DNA from: Bondarzewia mesenterica
Lineage: Eukaryota > Basidiomycota > Agaricomycetes > Russulales > Bondarzewiaceae
Reading direction: 5' to 3'
Length of the DNA stretch: 37,828 nt
NCBI GenBank assembly: GCA_004802705.1
Contig: SGPL01000206.1
Span: forward strand, 1 to 37,828
Below are positions 10,825 to 20,582 of the stretch, piece by piece. The notes under the pieces were generated by a model. It ran no database searches. It saw only the letters and a program-made list of their open reading frames with translations, and had not been told where the DNA came from. Each line of letters starts with the position of its first letter. The stretch's first letter is position 1. Made by a program: the position numbers and the translations under genes.

Positions 10825-12216
10825 ATGTCACAGCAAGAATCAGGACGTATACTAAGCATACAGTCCCATGTTTCATTTGGTTACGTGGGGGGAAAGGCTG
10901 CTGTGTTCCCTCTGCAGCTCCTCGGCTATGATGTTGATGTACGGCCTTTCTTTCCATCCCCTCTGACCAGTCTATCTGAGTCGGACACGTGTTGATAGGT
11001 TATTAACACTGTGAATTTCTCCAACCATGCTGGTGCGTTTCGTTTTCTTCTTGGCAGTGTAAGTACTGATCGTGTGCGTCAGGTTATCGTCGGCTTGGAG
11101 GAAGCAAGACACGCGCAGACGATCTGACCAGTCTTTTCGAAGTAATGGAACAGAATGGTTTCCTTCGCCCCTCGCGATTGTTGACCGGTCTGCCTCCATT
11201 CTCACCGATTGTGATTGCCAATTGACAGACGATATTCCCTAGGGTATGTGCCAGGAGCAGAGGCCTTGTCAGCCGTAGGGGACTTGGCCGTCAAGCTGCG
11301 TAAGCAGAACCCGGAACTCATTTACCTTCTGGATCGTGAGCAAACATCTTGTTTTCACGCTCAACAATTGGTGTGAGCTTTTCATCCGNCTATCAAGCTG
11401 TCATCGGAGACGCAGGTCGATTATACGTCGCCCAGGATGTGATACCCATATACCGGACTCTACTCCCACATGCGACCATCATCACGCCAAATTGGTTCGA
11501 AGTAGAGTATGTTCCTTCAGCCTCTTTCCCGTCATATTGATTCACCGTCATNACTGCATTTTTACAGAGTCTTGACGGACATCGANATNAAAGATACCGC
11601 ATCCCTNCATAANGCTCTCACNACACTACACAAGACGTACTGTGTTCCCAACGTCGTGATTAGTTCTATACCACTCAAAACTTGGCTTATNGATCTCCTC
11701 CCATCTCACATCCGACCACCTACATGCGAGGATGACGCACTGGCACCCGAGTTTCTACTCTGCATCGCATCTTCCCGTGAACCCGACACATCCTCCACAC
11801 CGAANCCATCCACAATACACGCAGCCTGCGTCCCCCTGATCCCAGGCTACTTCTCTGGCGTCGGTGATCTCTTCTCCGCACTCGTCCTCGCTCACTTCAA
11901 CGCTTTACCGGNGCCTTCCTTGTCTCCACCCGCATCAAACGGCGTCAAACAGCATGTGATACCATTGGCCCACGCCGTGTCTCAGGCACTCACCAAAACG
12001 CACGCGATTCTCCAGCGTACGCACAATCACGCACTGTCGCTTCCTGAAGAAGAGCGTNTGGGGACGGATGAGGAGCTCGATGCTNAGGACCCTGAAAGAC
12101 GCATACGTAGGATGCGTGGACGGGAGTTGAGGTTGATCCAGGGGCAGGATATCCTAANGGGGGATGCGTTGGGCGATTTGAGGAAGATGGAGGAGTGGGT
12201 GAATTTCTGGGGGTGA
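10825..12216 (+). CDS. Pyridoxal kinase (vitamin B6 salvage)
   Basis: Six exons: 10825-10938, 10999-11032, 11083-11187, 11243-11335, 11398-11506 and 11568-12216. Phases close to 367 aa. The enzyme phosphorylates pyridoxal, pyridoxine and pyridoxamine with ATP to supply pyridoxal 5'-phosphate in the cytosol. Visible ribokinase-fold motifs: [20 protein letters not shown] near residue 12, [14 protein letters not shown] near 39, [27 protein letters not shown] with the ATP/Mg loop, [10 protein letters not shown], and [18 protein letters not shown] with the GxGD anion hole and catalytic Asp. Length fits eukaryotic enzymes (about 300-370). The C-terminus has an extra charged helix ([16 protein letters not shown]). 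Several N bases fall in exon 6 and in introns 4 and 5, so some residues are unknown, but the frame is kept. Tail-to-tail with ARP2. Confidence 0.93.
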
Positions 12217-12528
12217 TNGTATCATGAACGGAATTTTGGACCNCTCTCAGGCCGTCAGTTGCTGTGTCACTAATGGGTATANCTCGGCGANTNTTNCGAA
12301 CTGGATGCTGATGTTGCATNCTTATATATCCATTCGATATGTTTTCACAAAGNCAGGCGTATGCCACATAGATATCTGGGTGTGTTCAATTACTAATGTA
12401 GCTTAAGACAACCCGGGCCAAGGGAGCCTTGCCTCTGCNTCTTACATCGTGCATCGTACCGCATCCGCTGTTTCAAATCCAGAATATCCGCAGTTTACAA
12501 ATTTGTGAAGAGAAAACATACACTTGAT
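12217..12528. other. Convergent 3' intergenic region
   Basis: Gap between the stops of pyridoxal kinase (+) and ARP2 (-), 312 bp, expected to hold overlapping or adjacent 3' UTRs. It has several N bases at 12218-12438. Nothing else was recognised. Confidence 0.6.
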
Positions 12529-14048
12529 TTAGTTCTCGCCGCGTCCAAGCTTGTCCAACGCCCGCACTCCTTGCTCGAACCACTCTTCTCGTGATATCCA
12601 GAACTCCTCCCGTCCTTTCATGATATCGGCCAGAACGGCGCCGCCAAGGAACACCATATGTTTCCGGCGTGGCGGGTCTTCGATGCGAATCTTGAATTTC
12701 TATAATGACTCGCATAAGATCCGTGNACAGATCAGTCGGATTTAAGAGAACATACGTTGAGTCGTGTCGGGTCTCCATTCAGCACCCTCGTCAGATACAG
12801 CTGCTTCATCTCCTTCTCCAGACGACTGGGGAGACCTGGGTACATGCTTGATCCACCGGAGAGGACGACGTGCTTATACAACTCTGTACGGATGTCGACC
12901 GCGGCAGATTGGATTGTTTGGAAGAGCATCTCTGCTACGCCTGGTTGTTCAACGTCGACTAGGTGTGGTTGGAACATGCATTCGGGGGCCTCGAAGCGTT
13001 CTGAGCCGACTTTGATCGTTCGGCCGTCGGGAAGCTGAAGAGGATGGTTAGGCTTCATCTGCAAACAGGAAATACACTNACAGTATAGCTTTCGACAAGN
13101 GTNGTNGTTTCTTCGGAAAGTCTCGTGTCCATGTCNAGGTCATAACTTCGTTCGCGATTGAGGTGCGTTGNAAAANATAATAAGAAAAGGAGGGNGGAAG
13201 ATGCNCTCACCTAACGTAACACATTTTCTCCTTGATCTCCCTCACCGTCTCGAAATCNGCAGTCCGGTTGAATGCGTATCCTCGCATGAGCAAGAGCTTA
13301 ATCAGGTACCGCGTAACATCGCGACCAGCGATATCCAATCGAGCAGTGAGATGTGGGAGTGCGAAACCATCATATACGGGTACTATGTGCGTCACACCGT
13401 CTCCCGAGTCCACGACCACGCCGGTAGTCAANCCTGTATAACGCACACATCCGACAGTCAGGATTTAAGCTATCCAGCAGATCATGATACCGCGTACCCT
13501 GNGCATAAAGAGTCAACACAGCCTGAATAGCGACGTACACGCCTTGNAATCCGTACTCCTCAAACATGACCTGACACATCCTTTGTCTGTTCGCTTTTGG
13601 ATTCATCGGGGGNTCCGTGAGCAAGACCTTCCGCCCTGCNGGATCGATGTGNAGCTTCTCNTTGAACGTGTAATCCCANAGATGCTTCATATCNTCCCAA
13701 TTTCGCACAATGCCGTGCTCCATGGGTTGGGTNACCTGAAGGTAGTTCCGCAGTGCGGCGGCTTCNTCGCCGACCATGATGTCCTTGATGACCGCGTCCC
13801 CGACGCGCTCTTCGGCACGCAAGATNGGTCGGCCAATTATCGACGGAAATACTGTCGCGATGTTATNGCAATGGTACATGCATCATCGCNGCAAATGTCA
13901 AGTGGACATACCATGCTCAGGAAAGTTAGAGCCAGCATATCCTACTTTGACGAACTGCGAGAAGTTCTCTTCAGAATTAATGGCGGTCTGGCGAGGGATG
14001 ACTTACGCCTGTCCCGTTATCAACGACAATAGGAATTGACGGATCCAT
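12529..14048 (-). CDS. arp2: Actin-related protein 2 (Arp2/3 complex subunit)
   Basis: Seven exons: 14048-14007, 13954-13912, 13851-13498, 13433-13211, 13145-13082, 13034-12757 (ending at 12756) and 12699-12529. Phases close to 391 aa, the normal Arp2 length. Arp2 pairs with Arp3 as the pseudo-dimer that nucleates branched actin filaments at endocytic patches and hyphal tips. Visible: [20 protein letters not shown] (phosphate loop 1), [35 protein letters not shown] and [18 protein letters not shown] (phosphate loop 2), [68 protein letters not shown] and the end [20 protein letters not shown] with this C-terminus separates Arp2 from actin and Arp3. Scattered N bases make a few residues ambiguous. 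The start ATG gives [14 protein letters not shown], as expected. Shares its upstream gap with the DUF7918 gene. Confidence 0.95.
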
Positions 14049-14252
14049 GTTGTAGAGTTATGTGATTGTTGAGGGTAGAGTAATAAGTATGCGAGTCTGT
14101 AGTTAGTGTAGACTTGTGCGGGTGGTGGGCCCTTTCGGATACATAATCGCCATTCGATAGTGGCTGGGGTCCTTCTCCAAAGAGCGTTATTGGCTCTTCA
14201 TATTCGTCCTTCAGCGCCTCCACGCTCTCAGATCGATCTACTCATTTTTGCA
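14049..14252. promoter_or_regulatory. Short bidirectional promoter (ARP2 / DUF7918 gene)
   Basis: Only 204 bp separate the two divergent start codons, so the transcription units must share this region or overlap in their 5' UTRs. No clear TATA box; no obvious dyad. Confidence 0.5.
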
Positions 14253-15652
14253 ATGCCTCTAAGTTACAAAGGCTACCGTGCTCACATCTCTTGCAGCGGA
14301 CATAGACTCAAAGAATACGAAATAAATACTGTCAGCAATGTTGTAAACTGTATCATTGCCAGCCAGCGAGGCCAAGTATGTAGTCATCTTCCTCCAACTT
14401 GAAGACCAAGACACCATACTTTGGTCTAATTTTATTACCATTAGGAATTTAGGATTCATGTTGAGAGTCCAGGGACCTATGCTTTCTTTGATGTGTTCCT
14501 AGATGGTTCCCATGTCCTCACAGGACGTCTGGAGCCGGATTTCAACGGATGGTGGGGCGGGAAGACCACGCAAAATGGCCGACTCAAGCCATTTAAATTC
14601 GTGGAGGTAGAAACCACAGGTGCGCAGACAATACTAGCTACTTTGGGTGTTGTGAGACTCAGACTCGCCTCCTGTATTCAGAGATTGAGGCAGAGGCGTC
14701 AGACCCAACGCCGGATTTACTCGGCACCATCTTCATCGACGTTTTTCCTCAGGAACATGGGGAGATTGAGGTTAGCATGGACAGCGATAGCGAAGACAGT
14801 GACTATTGTGAGTCCAGCCGCAGTCGTGTCAGTCCTCACATGGGGACTTGGGACCTTCGACAAAGGGTGAAAAGGGAAGGCGATGTTGCGGCTGCAAGTG
14901 GTACTGCTAAGCAGGACGCTGACAATGAGGTGAGAGGTGGGTGCTTCAGGGTTGATAGGATGGATGAGAACAAGCCTCGGCTGATCACAGAAAAGTGCAA
15001 GCATGCCGGCTGTGACCGTATCATGTACGTCATTTTCAGCCAATATTTATTTGATTTCAGACCTCGATGAACCTCACTGTTGATATCCTAGGTTAGGACA
15101 GGCTCGACGCATCAACGACGAGACAGCGAGCAGAAATAGTAAGAATGAATCGACACTAGAGGGTGAGCCATTCGTCACGTTCACGTTCTCGTATTGGCCG
15201 ACTGGTATGTTCAACTACCATTTCTTTGTGGCTATATGGCGACTTTCACTCTCATTTTTCCAGCTCACTTGCAAGCAAAGGGGGTAATACCCACACCGCA
15301 ACCCCTCCTGCTGAAACTAGCAGACAATGCCGAAATATCCGCACCTGTCACCACGATCAAGGGCAAAAACGGTGAAGAGATCAGAATTAATGCAAATTCT
15401 GATATCACCGCTCGGTTCAAGACGCTTCAGGTGAGACTTTAACTTGTATTGTTCACTCTTCTCTGATCCATTTTGTCATTATCTTTCAAGGAGAAGAGGC
15501 TGGCACTCCAAGCAGAGGAAGATGCCATCATGCTGGACACTCGACAGGAACTCGGTGCTTCCATTGTCAAGAGGGACGCCTCTCCGATCAGGCTTCAAGG
15601 ATCTTTGTTGGGAACTCTGATTGATCTCACTCTTGATGCAGATGACTCCTGA
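14253..15652 (+). CDS. DUF7918-type basidiomycete protein with coiled C-terminus
   Basis: Six exons: 14253-14375, 14445-14606, 14663-15024, 15092-15204, 15264-15430 and 15491-15652, closing at 362 aa. The exon 2/3 splice (donor GTAGAA) is the least certain. The N-terminal ~200 residues follow a beta-rich pattern I associate with the DUF7918 family, which is expanded in mushrooms: EYEINTVSNVVNCIIASQRG, FRIHVESPGTYAFFDVFLDG, LKPFKFVE, then PFVTFTFSYWPT and HLQAKGVIP. The middle is acidic (MDSDSEDSDYCESSRSR). The C-terminus is helical (EKRLALQAEEDAIM) and ends in GTLIDLTLDADDS, a hydrophobic-acidic motif like a SUMO-interacting motif. Function is unknown; nuclear signalling is a guess. Start chosen because MPLSYKGY begins the domain. 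An inverted-repeat element begins 77 bp after the stop. Confidence 0.8.
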
Positions 15653-15729
15653 ACATTGTATCTTGAAATGTTACGAATGTAGTGCCGCGATTTTGTTCAT
15701 AGCTTCTGTTTGTTTGGTAGTCCTTCCCC

Positions 15730-15780
15730 CACTGAAAGCTATTCACCCAACAACTATTGTCGAAAGGTCTCGTTACATAA
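15730..15780 (+). repeat. Left terminal inverted repeat
   Basis: A 51-nt arm beginning CACTGAAAGC and ending TCTCGTTACATAA. It matches the reverse complement of 16430-16483 except for the T-run difference near its middle. Confidence 0.85.
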
Positions 15781-16015
15781 TCAGAATAAGCGGGACAAGT
15801 CCGCCATCGACACTTATCTATGACAGATTGCATCCAGACAGGCATCAAGATAAGCCCTGAAATGAGATTAAGTATACAATTAAAAAAAATCCAAATCAAA
15901 TCCTTTTAAATACAAAATGTGTAAAGCACCTCAGGAAACAATCAAAAATCTTGAGATAGTATGTCCTAAGATATGTCAATGTCAAGACAAGGTTATTCTG
16001 AGACGAGGAATATAT

Positions 16016-16130
16016 TAAAAAAGAAGATAAACTGCAGGATTCAAACCCTCAACCTTTTGACATATCACGTGGCCATCACAGATGATTTACCCATAACACT
16101 ACCATAACATATTTGATTGCAATAATAAAT
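16016..16130 (-). other. tRNA-like Pol III unit (SINE or decayed tRNA) inside the element
   Basis: On the minus strand a B-box-like GGTTTGAATCC lies at 16047-16037 and an A-box-like TAGTGTTATGG at 16101-16091, about 43 nt apart. A T6 run at ~16021-16016 follows the B box and could terminate Pol III. The stretch loosely resembles a tRNA, but acceptor and anticodon stems do not pair well, so it is not called as a functional tRNA. A tRNA-derived SINE head or tRNA relic carried in the inverted-repeat element is the likeliest reading. Confidence 0.45.
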
Positions 16131-16258
16131 AAAATATATGTATGTTCATTTTCTTTGTCTTATTCGAATAACCCTTTTGCTGGCGGATGCCTTCTTGCAA
16201 GCATTCCGAGGTCTTTTTTAAATTGTCTTCTAAATTCTTTCTTGCTTGTGCTCAGAGT

Positions 16259-16287
16259 GCACCGACAGCACTATGCGCTGTCGGTGC
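16259..16287. repeat. Perfect 11-bp hairpin with 7-nt loop
   Basis: Arms GCACCGACAGC (16259-16269) and GCTGTCGGTGC (16277-16287) enclose the loop ACTATGC. It opens an ~80-bp GC-rich block in an otherwise AT-rich element; a second, weaker GCCC/GGGC stem follows at about 16305-16320. Confidence 0.9.
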
Positions 16288-16429
16288 GGCGGCGGTCATC
16301 GCGCGCCCCGCCCGCAGGGCGCTGACGCGCCTGGCCTCATATTTCAAATTCCTTATTATTAATTTATTCATCTTATTACAGCTTATTACTACTTACAAGT
16401 CGCTCAGGCATAACGGCGGTCTATGTCGC

Positions 16430-16483
16430 TTATGTAACGAGACCTTTCGACAAAAAAAGTTGTTGGGTGAATAGCTTTCAGTG
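16430..16483 (-). repeat. Right terminal inverted repeat
   Basis: A 54-nt arm; its reverse complement begins CACTGAAAGC and ends TCTCGTTACATAA, matching the left arm at 15730-15780. Confidence 0.85.
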
Positions 16484-17254
16484 CAAGCCTTCGCCGCAAA
16501 CAATGCTTGACCTTACAATCGCCCGCAAGGCCCCGCATAGGTTGGAGTGGGTGGACGCCCGTGTTCCGTAGGAGCACACCGGACCGGTTTGAAGTTCGGC
16601 TGTTGAGGTTGATGGTGTCATGAGGCACGGTCTGATGTTCACATTCACTCCCGAGTCCCAAAGACGTCTTTGTGGAGGATCCCGGACTACTTGGATTACT
16701 TGGATGGATTGCTATGGATTGATGACCTTTCCGTCAGTCCTTGGATTCTTTCTGCAGAAAAACTCGAGCCCGTGCCGTGAAATGCTATGATCACAGATGA
16801 TTGCCCCAGAGTAAATGGAACTGGACTTGAAAGTGTTTCGGATAAAGCAGGACGCGAGAAATGACGACAAATTGTGGACCGCTTCGAAATGGCCAGCTTA
16901 TTTAAAGGCATGATGCGGTGCTACCGTTAAAGATGAGCGTGTACTGAGAAAAAAAAATCATTGATGTTGTGAACAGGCACCGACGACGTCCGACGACGAT
17001 CTCAGAGAGTACATATTTACATCTGGATTTATGAGCTTCGGACGCGAAATGAGGTGAAATCGACAGAGGTGAAATGAGCGTTGCAGACTGGGGCGGACTG
17101 ACACGGGATCTCTTCCGGCGGAAGATAGAAGAGCCGCTGACAACCGAAGGCTCCCGCACTCCAGCCTCTCACGAACCTTACTTCCTAACCACAGCCAAAC
17201 ACTAACCAACCTCTCTCGTCGTCGCTCACGTCGTCGTTCACGTTCACGCCCATA
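16484..17254. other. Upstream region of malate dehydrogenase
   Basis: No gene recognised. It must hold the malate dehydrogenase promoter. The 150 bp before the ATG are rich in CTC/TCG pyrimidine motifs, usual for fungal housekeeping promoters. A short direct repeat of GGATTACTT occurs at about 16688-16706. Confidence 0.45.
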
Positions 17255-18607
17255 ATGTTCGCTCGCACAATGTTCGCTGGCAGAATATTCGCTCGCTTAG
17301 TAGCCCCTGCCTTTGTCTCGCAATTCCGCACCTTCTCTTCGTCGGCTGCACGCCAAACCAAGGTCGCTGTCCTCGGCGCTGGTGGAGGAATTGGCCAGCC
17401 CCTTTCGCTCTTGCTCAAGATGGACCCTTTCGTTTCGTCTTTGAGCTTGTACGATATTCGTGGCGCCCCCGGTGTTGCTGCTGATGTTAGTCACATCGAC
17501 GTGACCGGTGCGGTACGTGAGCTGGCATCTTGCTAACTGTAAGTGGATGGTTGAACGACTGTAATTCCGTTTACAGGTCAGGGGTTATACTGCGGACCAC
17601 CTCGATGAGGCTCTTGACGGTGCCGAGGTTATTGTCATCCCTGCCGGTGTACCGAGAAAGGTTCGTGTCTCCGTTCCATCTCAGTGCTCAAGTTGTCTGA
17701 CTTCACCCATTTCCTCAACAGCCCGGAGTAAGTACTTCAATCCTCATTTATTTCTTTGAATCCGCTCTAAATCCACCTCAAGATGACCCGTGATGATCTC
17801 TTCAACGTAAGCCCCCCCACAATTCGCGTACAGTAAATGTTCACCCCAACATGCATAACACGACCAGACCAACGCTTCAATTGTCCGTGACCTGGCGTCC
17901 GCCATTGCCCGCGTCTCTCCTCAAGCTCACATCCTTGTCATCTCCAACCCCGTCAACTCCACCGTTCCCATCGTTGCTGCTACCCTCGAGAAGGCGGGCG
18001 TCTTCGACCCCCGCCGCGTGTTCGGTGTCACTTCCCTGGACGTCTCGCGCGCCGCTCGTTTCCTCAGCGAGATCACCGCCAAAGACCCCAAGGAGTCCGT
18101 TGTCACCGTCGTCGGTGGACACTCCGGCGTGACGATCGTCCCTCTGCTCTCCCAAAGCCCCTCCGCCAAGGACATCTCCGGCGAGGCGTACGAGAAGATC
18201 ATCCACCGGATCCAGTTTGGTGGTGATGAGGTCGTCAAGGCGAAGGACGGTGCTGGTAGCGCGACCCTTTCGATGGCGTACGCCGGTGCCAGGTTCACTC
18301 ATGCTGTGCTCCGTGGCTTGAGGGGCCACAAGAATGTTATCACCCCCAGCTTTGTCAAGAGCCCTCTCTTCGCTGACCAGGGTGTCGACTTCTTCTCGTC
18401 CAAAGTCGAGCTCGGCGTACGTTTATGCCGTTCATTGATTGCTGCCTATCATTCCGCTAATCCTAATCATTCGTGTAGCCCAACGGTGTTGAGAAGATCC
18501 ACCCTGTCGGTGACCTCTCGGCTGAGGAGGAGAAGCTCCTCGCTGCTTGCCTGCCCGACCTCAAGAAGAACATTGAGAAGGGCAAGGCCTTCGTCGCTCA
18601 GGCTTAA
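17255..18607 (+). CDS. Malate dehydrogenase, NAD-dependent, mitochondrial
   Basis: Six exons: 17255-17512, 17577-17660, 17722-17727, 17783-17806, 17868-18416 and 18479-18607, giving 349 aa. The enzyme interconverts malate and oxaloacetate in the TCA cycle. Residues 1-~33 are Arg/Phe/Ser-rich and free of acid ([24 protein letters not shown]), a matrix targeting presequence. The NAD site is [17 protein letters not shown] (glycines from residue 41). Then come [17 protein letters not shown] with the substrate-binding arginines, [25 protein letters not shown], and [14 protein letters not shown] with the catalytic His. The end is [14 protein letters not shown]. The residues Pro-Gly of the substrate loop are encoded alone by a 6-nt exon, and the next eight residues by a 24-nt exon. 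Start: first ATG, giving the full presequence. A second in-frame ATG at 17270 could act as an alternative start. Confidence 0.96.
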
Positions 18608-19194
18608 CTTGCTTGACTACTATGGAGGTCTTAAAACGCATGATCGTAATAGATGATCTTTTTCTTTGAATTTTCTTTCGTGCCTGCTCTACCTAAGCTT
18701 CGCACCTTAGAGTTTTCAACTCTCCACTGTCGATCTTGCACGCTTCTTAAGCTCTCATTCGATAGATAAACCAACGGATGAATCGAGGGAGAGACAGCAG
18801 GTGGCCAAGTCTCGTGTCATGTGACTGTGACAGCTTATCACGTGCTTTACTCGCGTCCTTCCGAAGGACGCGAATTGTCATCGTCTGTTTCTGTTCTCCC
18901 GACTCTGGATCTGAATATGAACTCAAGATCCTTTCAAAAAAATTACACCCTTCATCAAAAATAAAATCAAGGACAACGAACACTTTACTGCTTATGATCA
19001 TTGTCTTGAACCAGACCAACCTTTCAATGATGTACAAGATTGAACCTCATTCGAGTCTGCAAACTGGCGGACAAAATTGAAAGAGAGACTATATTTTCCT
19101 GCACTTGCTCAAGCATTTCTTCAGGCTGACGTTACCCTGCTGCTCAGAGCAAGCCGTGATCGTGTCTGGCTTCGTGTTCCCCGCCAGCCTGAAC
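18608..19194. other. Intergenic: malate dehydrogenase 3' end and upstream region of the next gene
   Basis: No gene recognised. It contains a CACGTG box (18839-18844), a near-palindromic GTCATGTGAC just before it (around 18817-18826) and the strong dyad reported separately at 18851-18873. Confidence 0.45.
18851..18873. promoter_or_regulatory. Perfect 11-bp inverted repeat beside a CACGTG box
   Basis: TCGCGTCCTTC and GAAGGACGCGA flank a single C. The dyad lies 7 bp after CACGTG and about 320 bp upstream of the 19195 start. A symmetric zinc-cluster or homodimer operator is possible; a cruciform or hairpin is the alternative. Confidence 0.55.
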
Positions 19195-20582
19195 ATGGCC
19201 ACGCTCCTGGGTTTGCTGTGCAGCATCTTCGGCCAGGGCCAGTCGAGAAGAGTTCTGGTATGTTTCTATTCAAGAGATTTAAAAAATACTTCCACCTGAA
19301 CTATTTCTGAGCAGCCCACCCGTCGGCACGCACGTCTCGCTCATGCACCTCTTGAGAGCTCTACCAAGCAGAAGTCTATCCAAGATCTGTCCGACGCTTG
19401 GCATCATCCCGAAGTCCTCGACGTGCGCCGGCGTGTTTCTTCTATGTTACATGCATTCTATCTTCAGCAAGTGGTATAAATGTCCTCGATCTCATCGGCC
19501 TACCAATCTCACGTCCTCTCAACATTCAGGAATTGTCGGTCCCAGATCACTGCGCGCGGTTCATTGACGCGTTTGGCCTCCCCTTGAGCTTGAGCACCTG
19601 GCGCACCTTTGAATCTACGACTACGTTATGCATGGTCAGATACTCCAAGCCGTTTCCGATCCCATACGGACCGCCTCCCCCGCCATACTGGCTACCGCAA
19701 ACGTCCCTCCGGTCATGTCAAGAAATTGAAACAAGAACCGTAGCGGTCCACATCCCGCATCCTCTGGACTATCTTTCCGACGCTATTTCATCTCCAGATT
19801 TACAATCTGCTCTTAGCTTTTTCGATGAGCGCGTCGAGCTCAGGAGCGTTGGCATTTTACTTCCGGATATCCACCACGACCCGCATTTCTCGACCGACCT
19901 TGACGGTCATGATGATTGTGACGCCTTCGCCGAAGAGACATCGTTGCTTTCAGGGGGAATCGGGCTCGGGATTCAATGCGAAACAGTCAACCCGTTGCCC
20001 TATAGATGCAACCCAATTCAGCCTATTTCCGGTCACGTCAACGGAGATCTCCTCACGGTCGCAAGCCGCCTCGAGCCATGCTTAACGTTCCCAAATTGCC
20101 TTGCACATTCTGAGTCCTGCCTTCCACTCTCGCACTCCTATAAGGATAGTACGGAGGTGCAACCTCTGGGTGCAAGGGAGAAGACGGACATGACCTCGTC
20201 GTCGTTCGTGGAACATCTCATTGCTTTCGAAAGGATATCCTGTTCGTCCCGCTCGAACTCGAGCTCGGAATTAGAATCCGCATCCGACACGTCCAGCCCT
20301 CCTCTGCCGACCCCAAAAGATTCGTTGTTCCAATTTGAGTTCTGCCAGGGTCCTCAGCTGAGTCCGGGGACCATGCAAACGTCCTGCGTCAGGCTCTCAG
20401 AGAGCCATCGCGACCTTGGTTCCGAAGGCCTCCGTCTGGATGCGAAGAGTCCTTTGAATTCGGAAAGCGCCGCTGGCCTTTCCTGTTCATTCTCGGAAGA
20501 GCCTGAGCTTAGGAACATGGGATCGTGGACGAGCGGATTGGTGATTGAACAGGGAAATTCGATCTTTGGGAGAAGGGATTAA
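19195..20582 (+). CDS. Unrecognised Ser/Pro-rich protein
   Basis: Three exons: 19195-19257, 19315-19470 and 19530-20582, closing at 423 aa. I do not recognise the family. The N-terminus is short and hydrophobic (MATLLGLLCSIFGQGQS) and could be a signal anchor or simply buried. A helical part follows (IQDLSDAWHHPEVLDVRRRV, SSMLHAFYLQQ), then SVPDHCARFIDAFGLPLSLS and a Pro motif (PYGPPPPPYWLPQ). The C-terminal half is Ser/Glu-rich and looks disordered, with SP/TP sites (SSPPLPTPKDS, GPQLSPG) that suit phospho-regulation. Support for reality: one long 351-codon exon, two introns of 57 and 59 nt, and in-phase joins. The start is uncertain because the frame stays open upstream of 19195 to at least 19105. 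Confidence 0.65.

Larger units (their letters stand above)
15730..16483. mobile_element. Non-autonomous inverted-repeat (MITE-like) DNA element
   Basis: The segment is bounded by near-perfect terminal inverted repeats starting CACTGAAAGCTATTCACCCA. The left arm is 15730-15780 and the right arm 16430-16483; they differ mainly in a short T run (4 versus 7 nt). No transposase frame lies inside, so it would depend on an enzyme supplied elsewhere. The interior is AT-rich apart from a GC-rich block at 16255-16335. I could not find a clean target-site duplication (flanks ...CCTTCCCC and CAAGCCTT...), so the superfamily is not assigned; CACTG ends suggest CACTA-like or hAT-like, without proof. It inserted between the DUF7918 gene and malate dehydrogenase. 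Confidence 0.7.

Noticed and set aside
16016..16130. A functional tRNA gene
   Set aside because: A- and B-box-like motifs are present but acceptor and anticodon stems do not pair convincingly.
10750..16657. ACTCCCGAGTC occurring at both 10750-10760 and 16647-16657 as a shared regulatory motif
   Set aside because: Only two copies were noticed by eye and their distances to genes differ greatly (65 versus ~600 bp); coincidence is likely without a genome-wide count.
17877..18329. 150-codon minus-strand frame across malate dehydrogenase exon 5
   Set aside because: Antisense shadow of a GC-rich conserved exon; no family resemblance.
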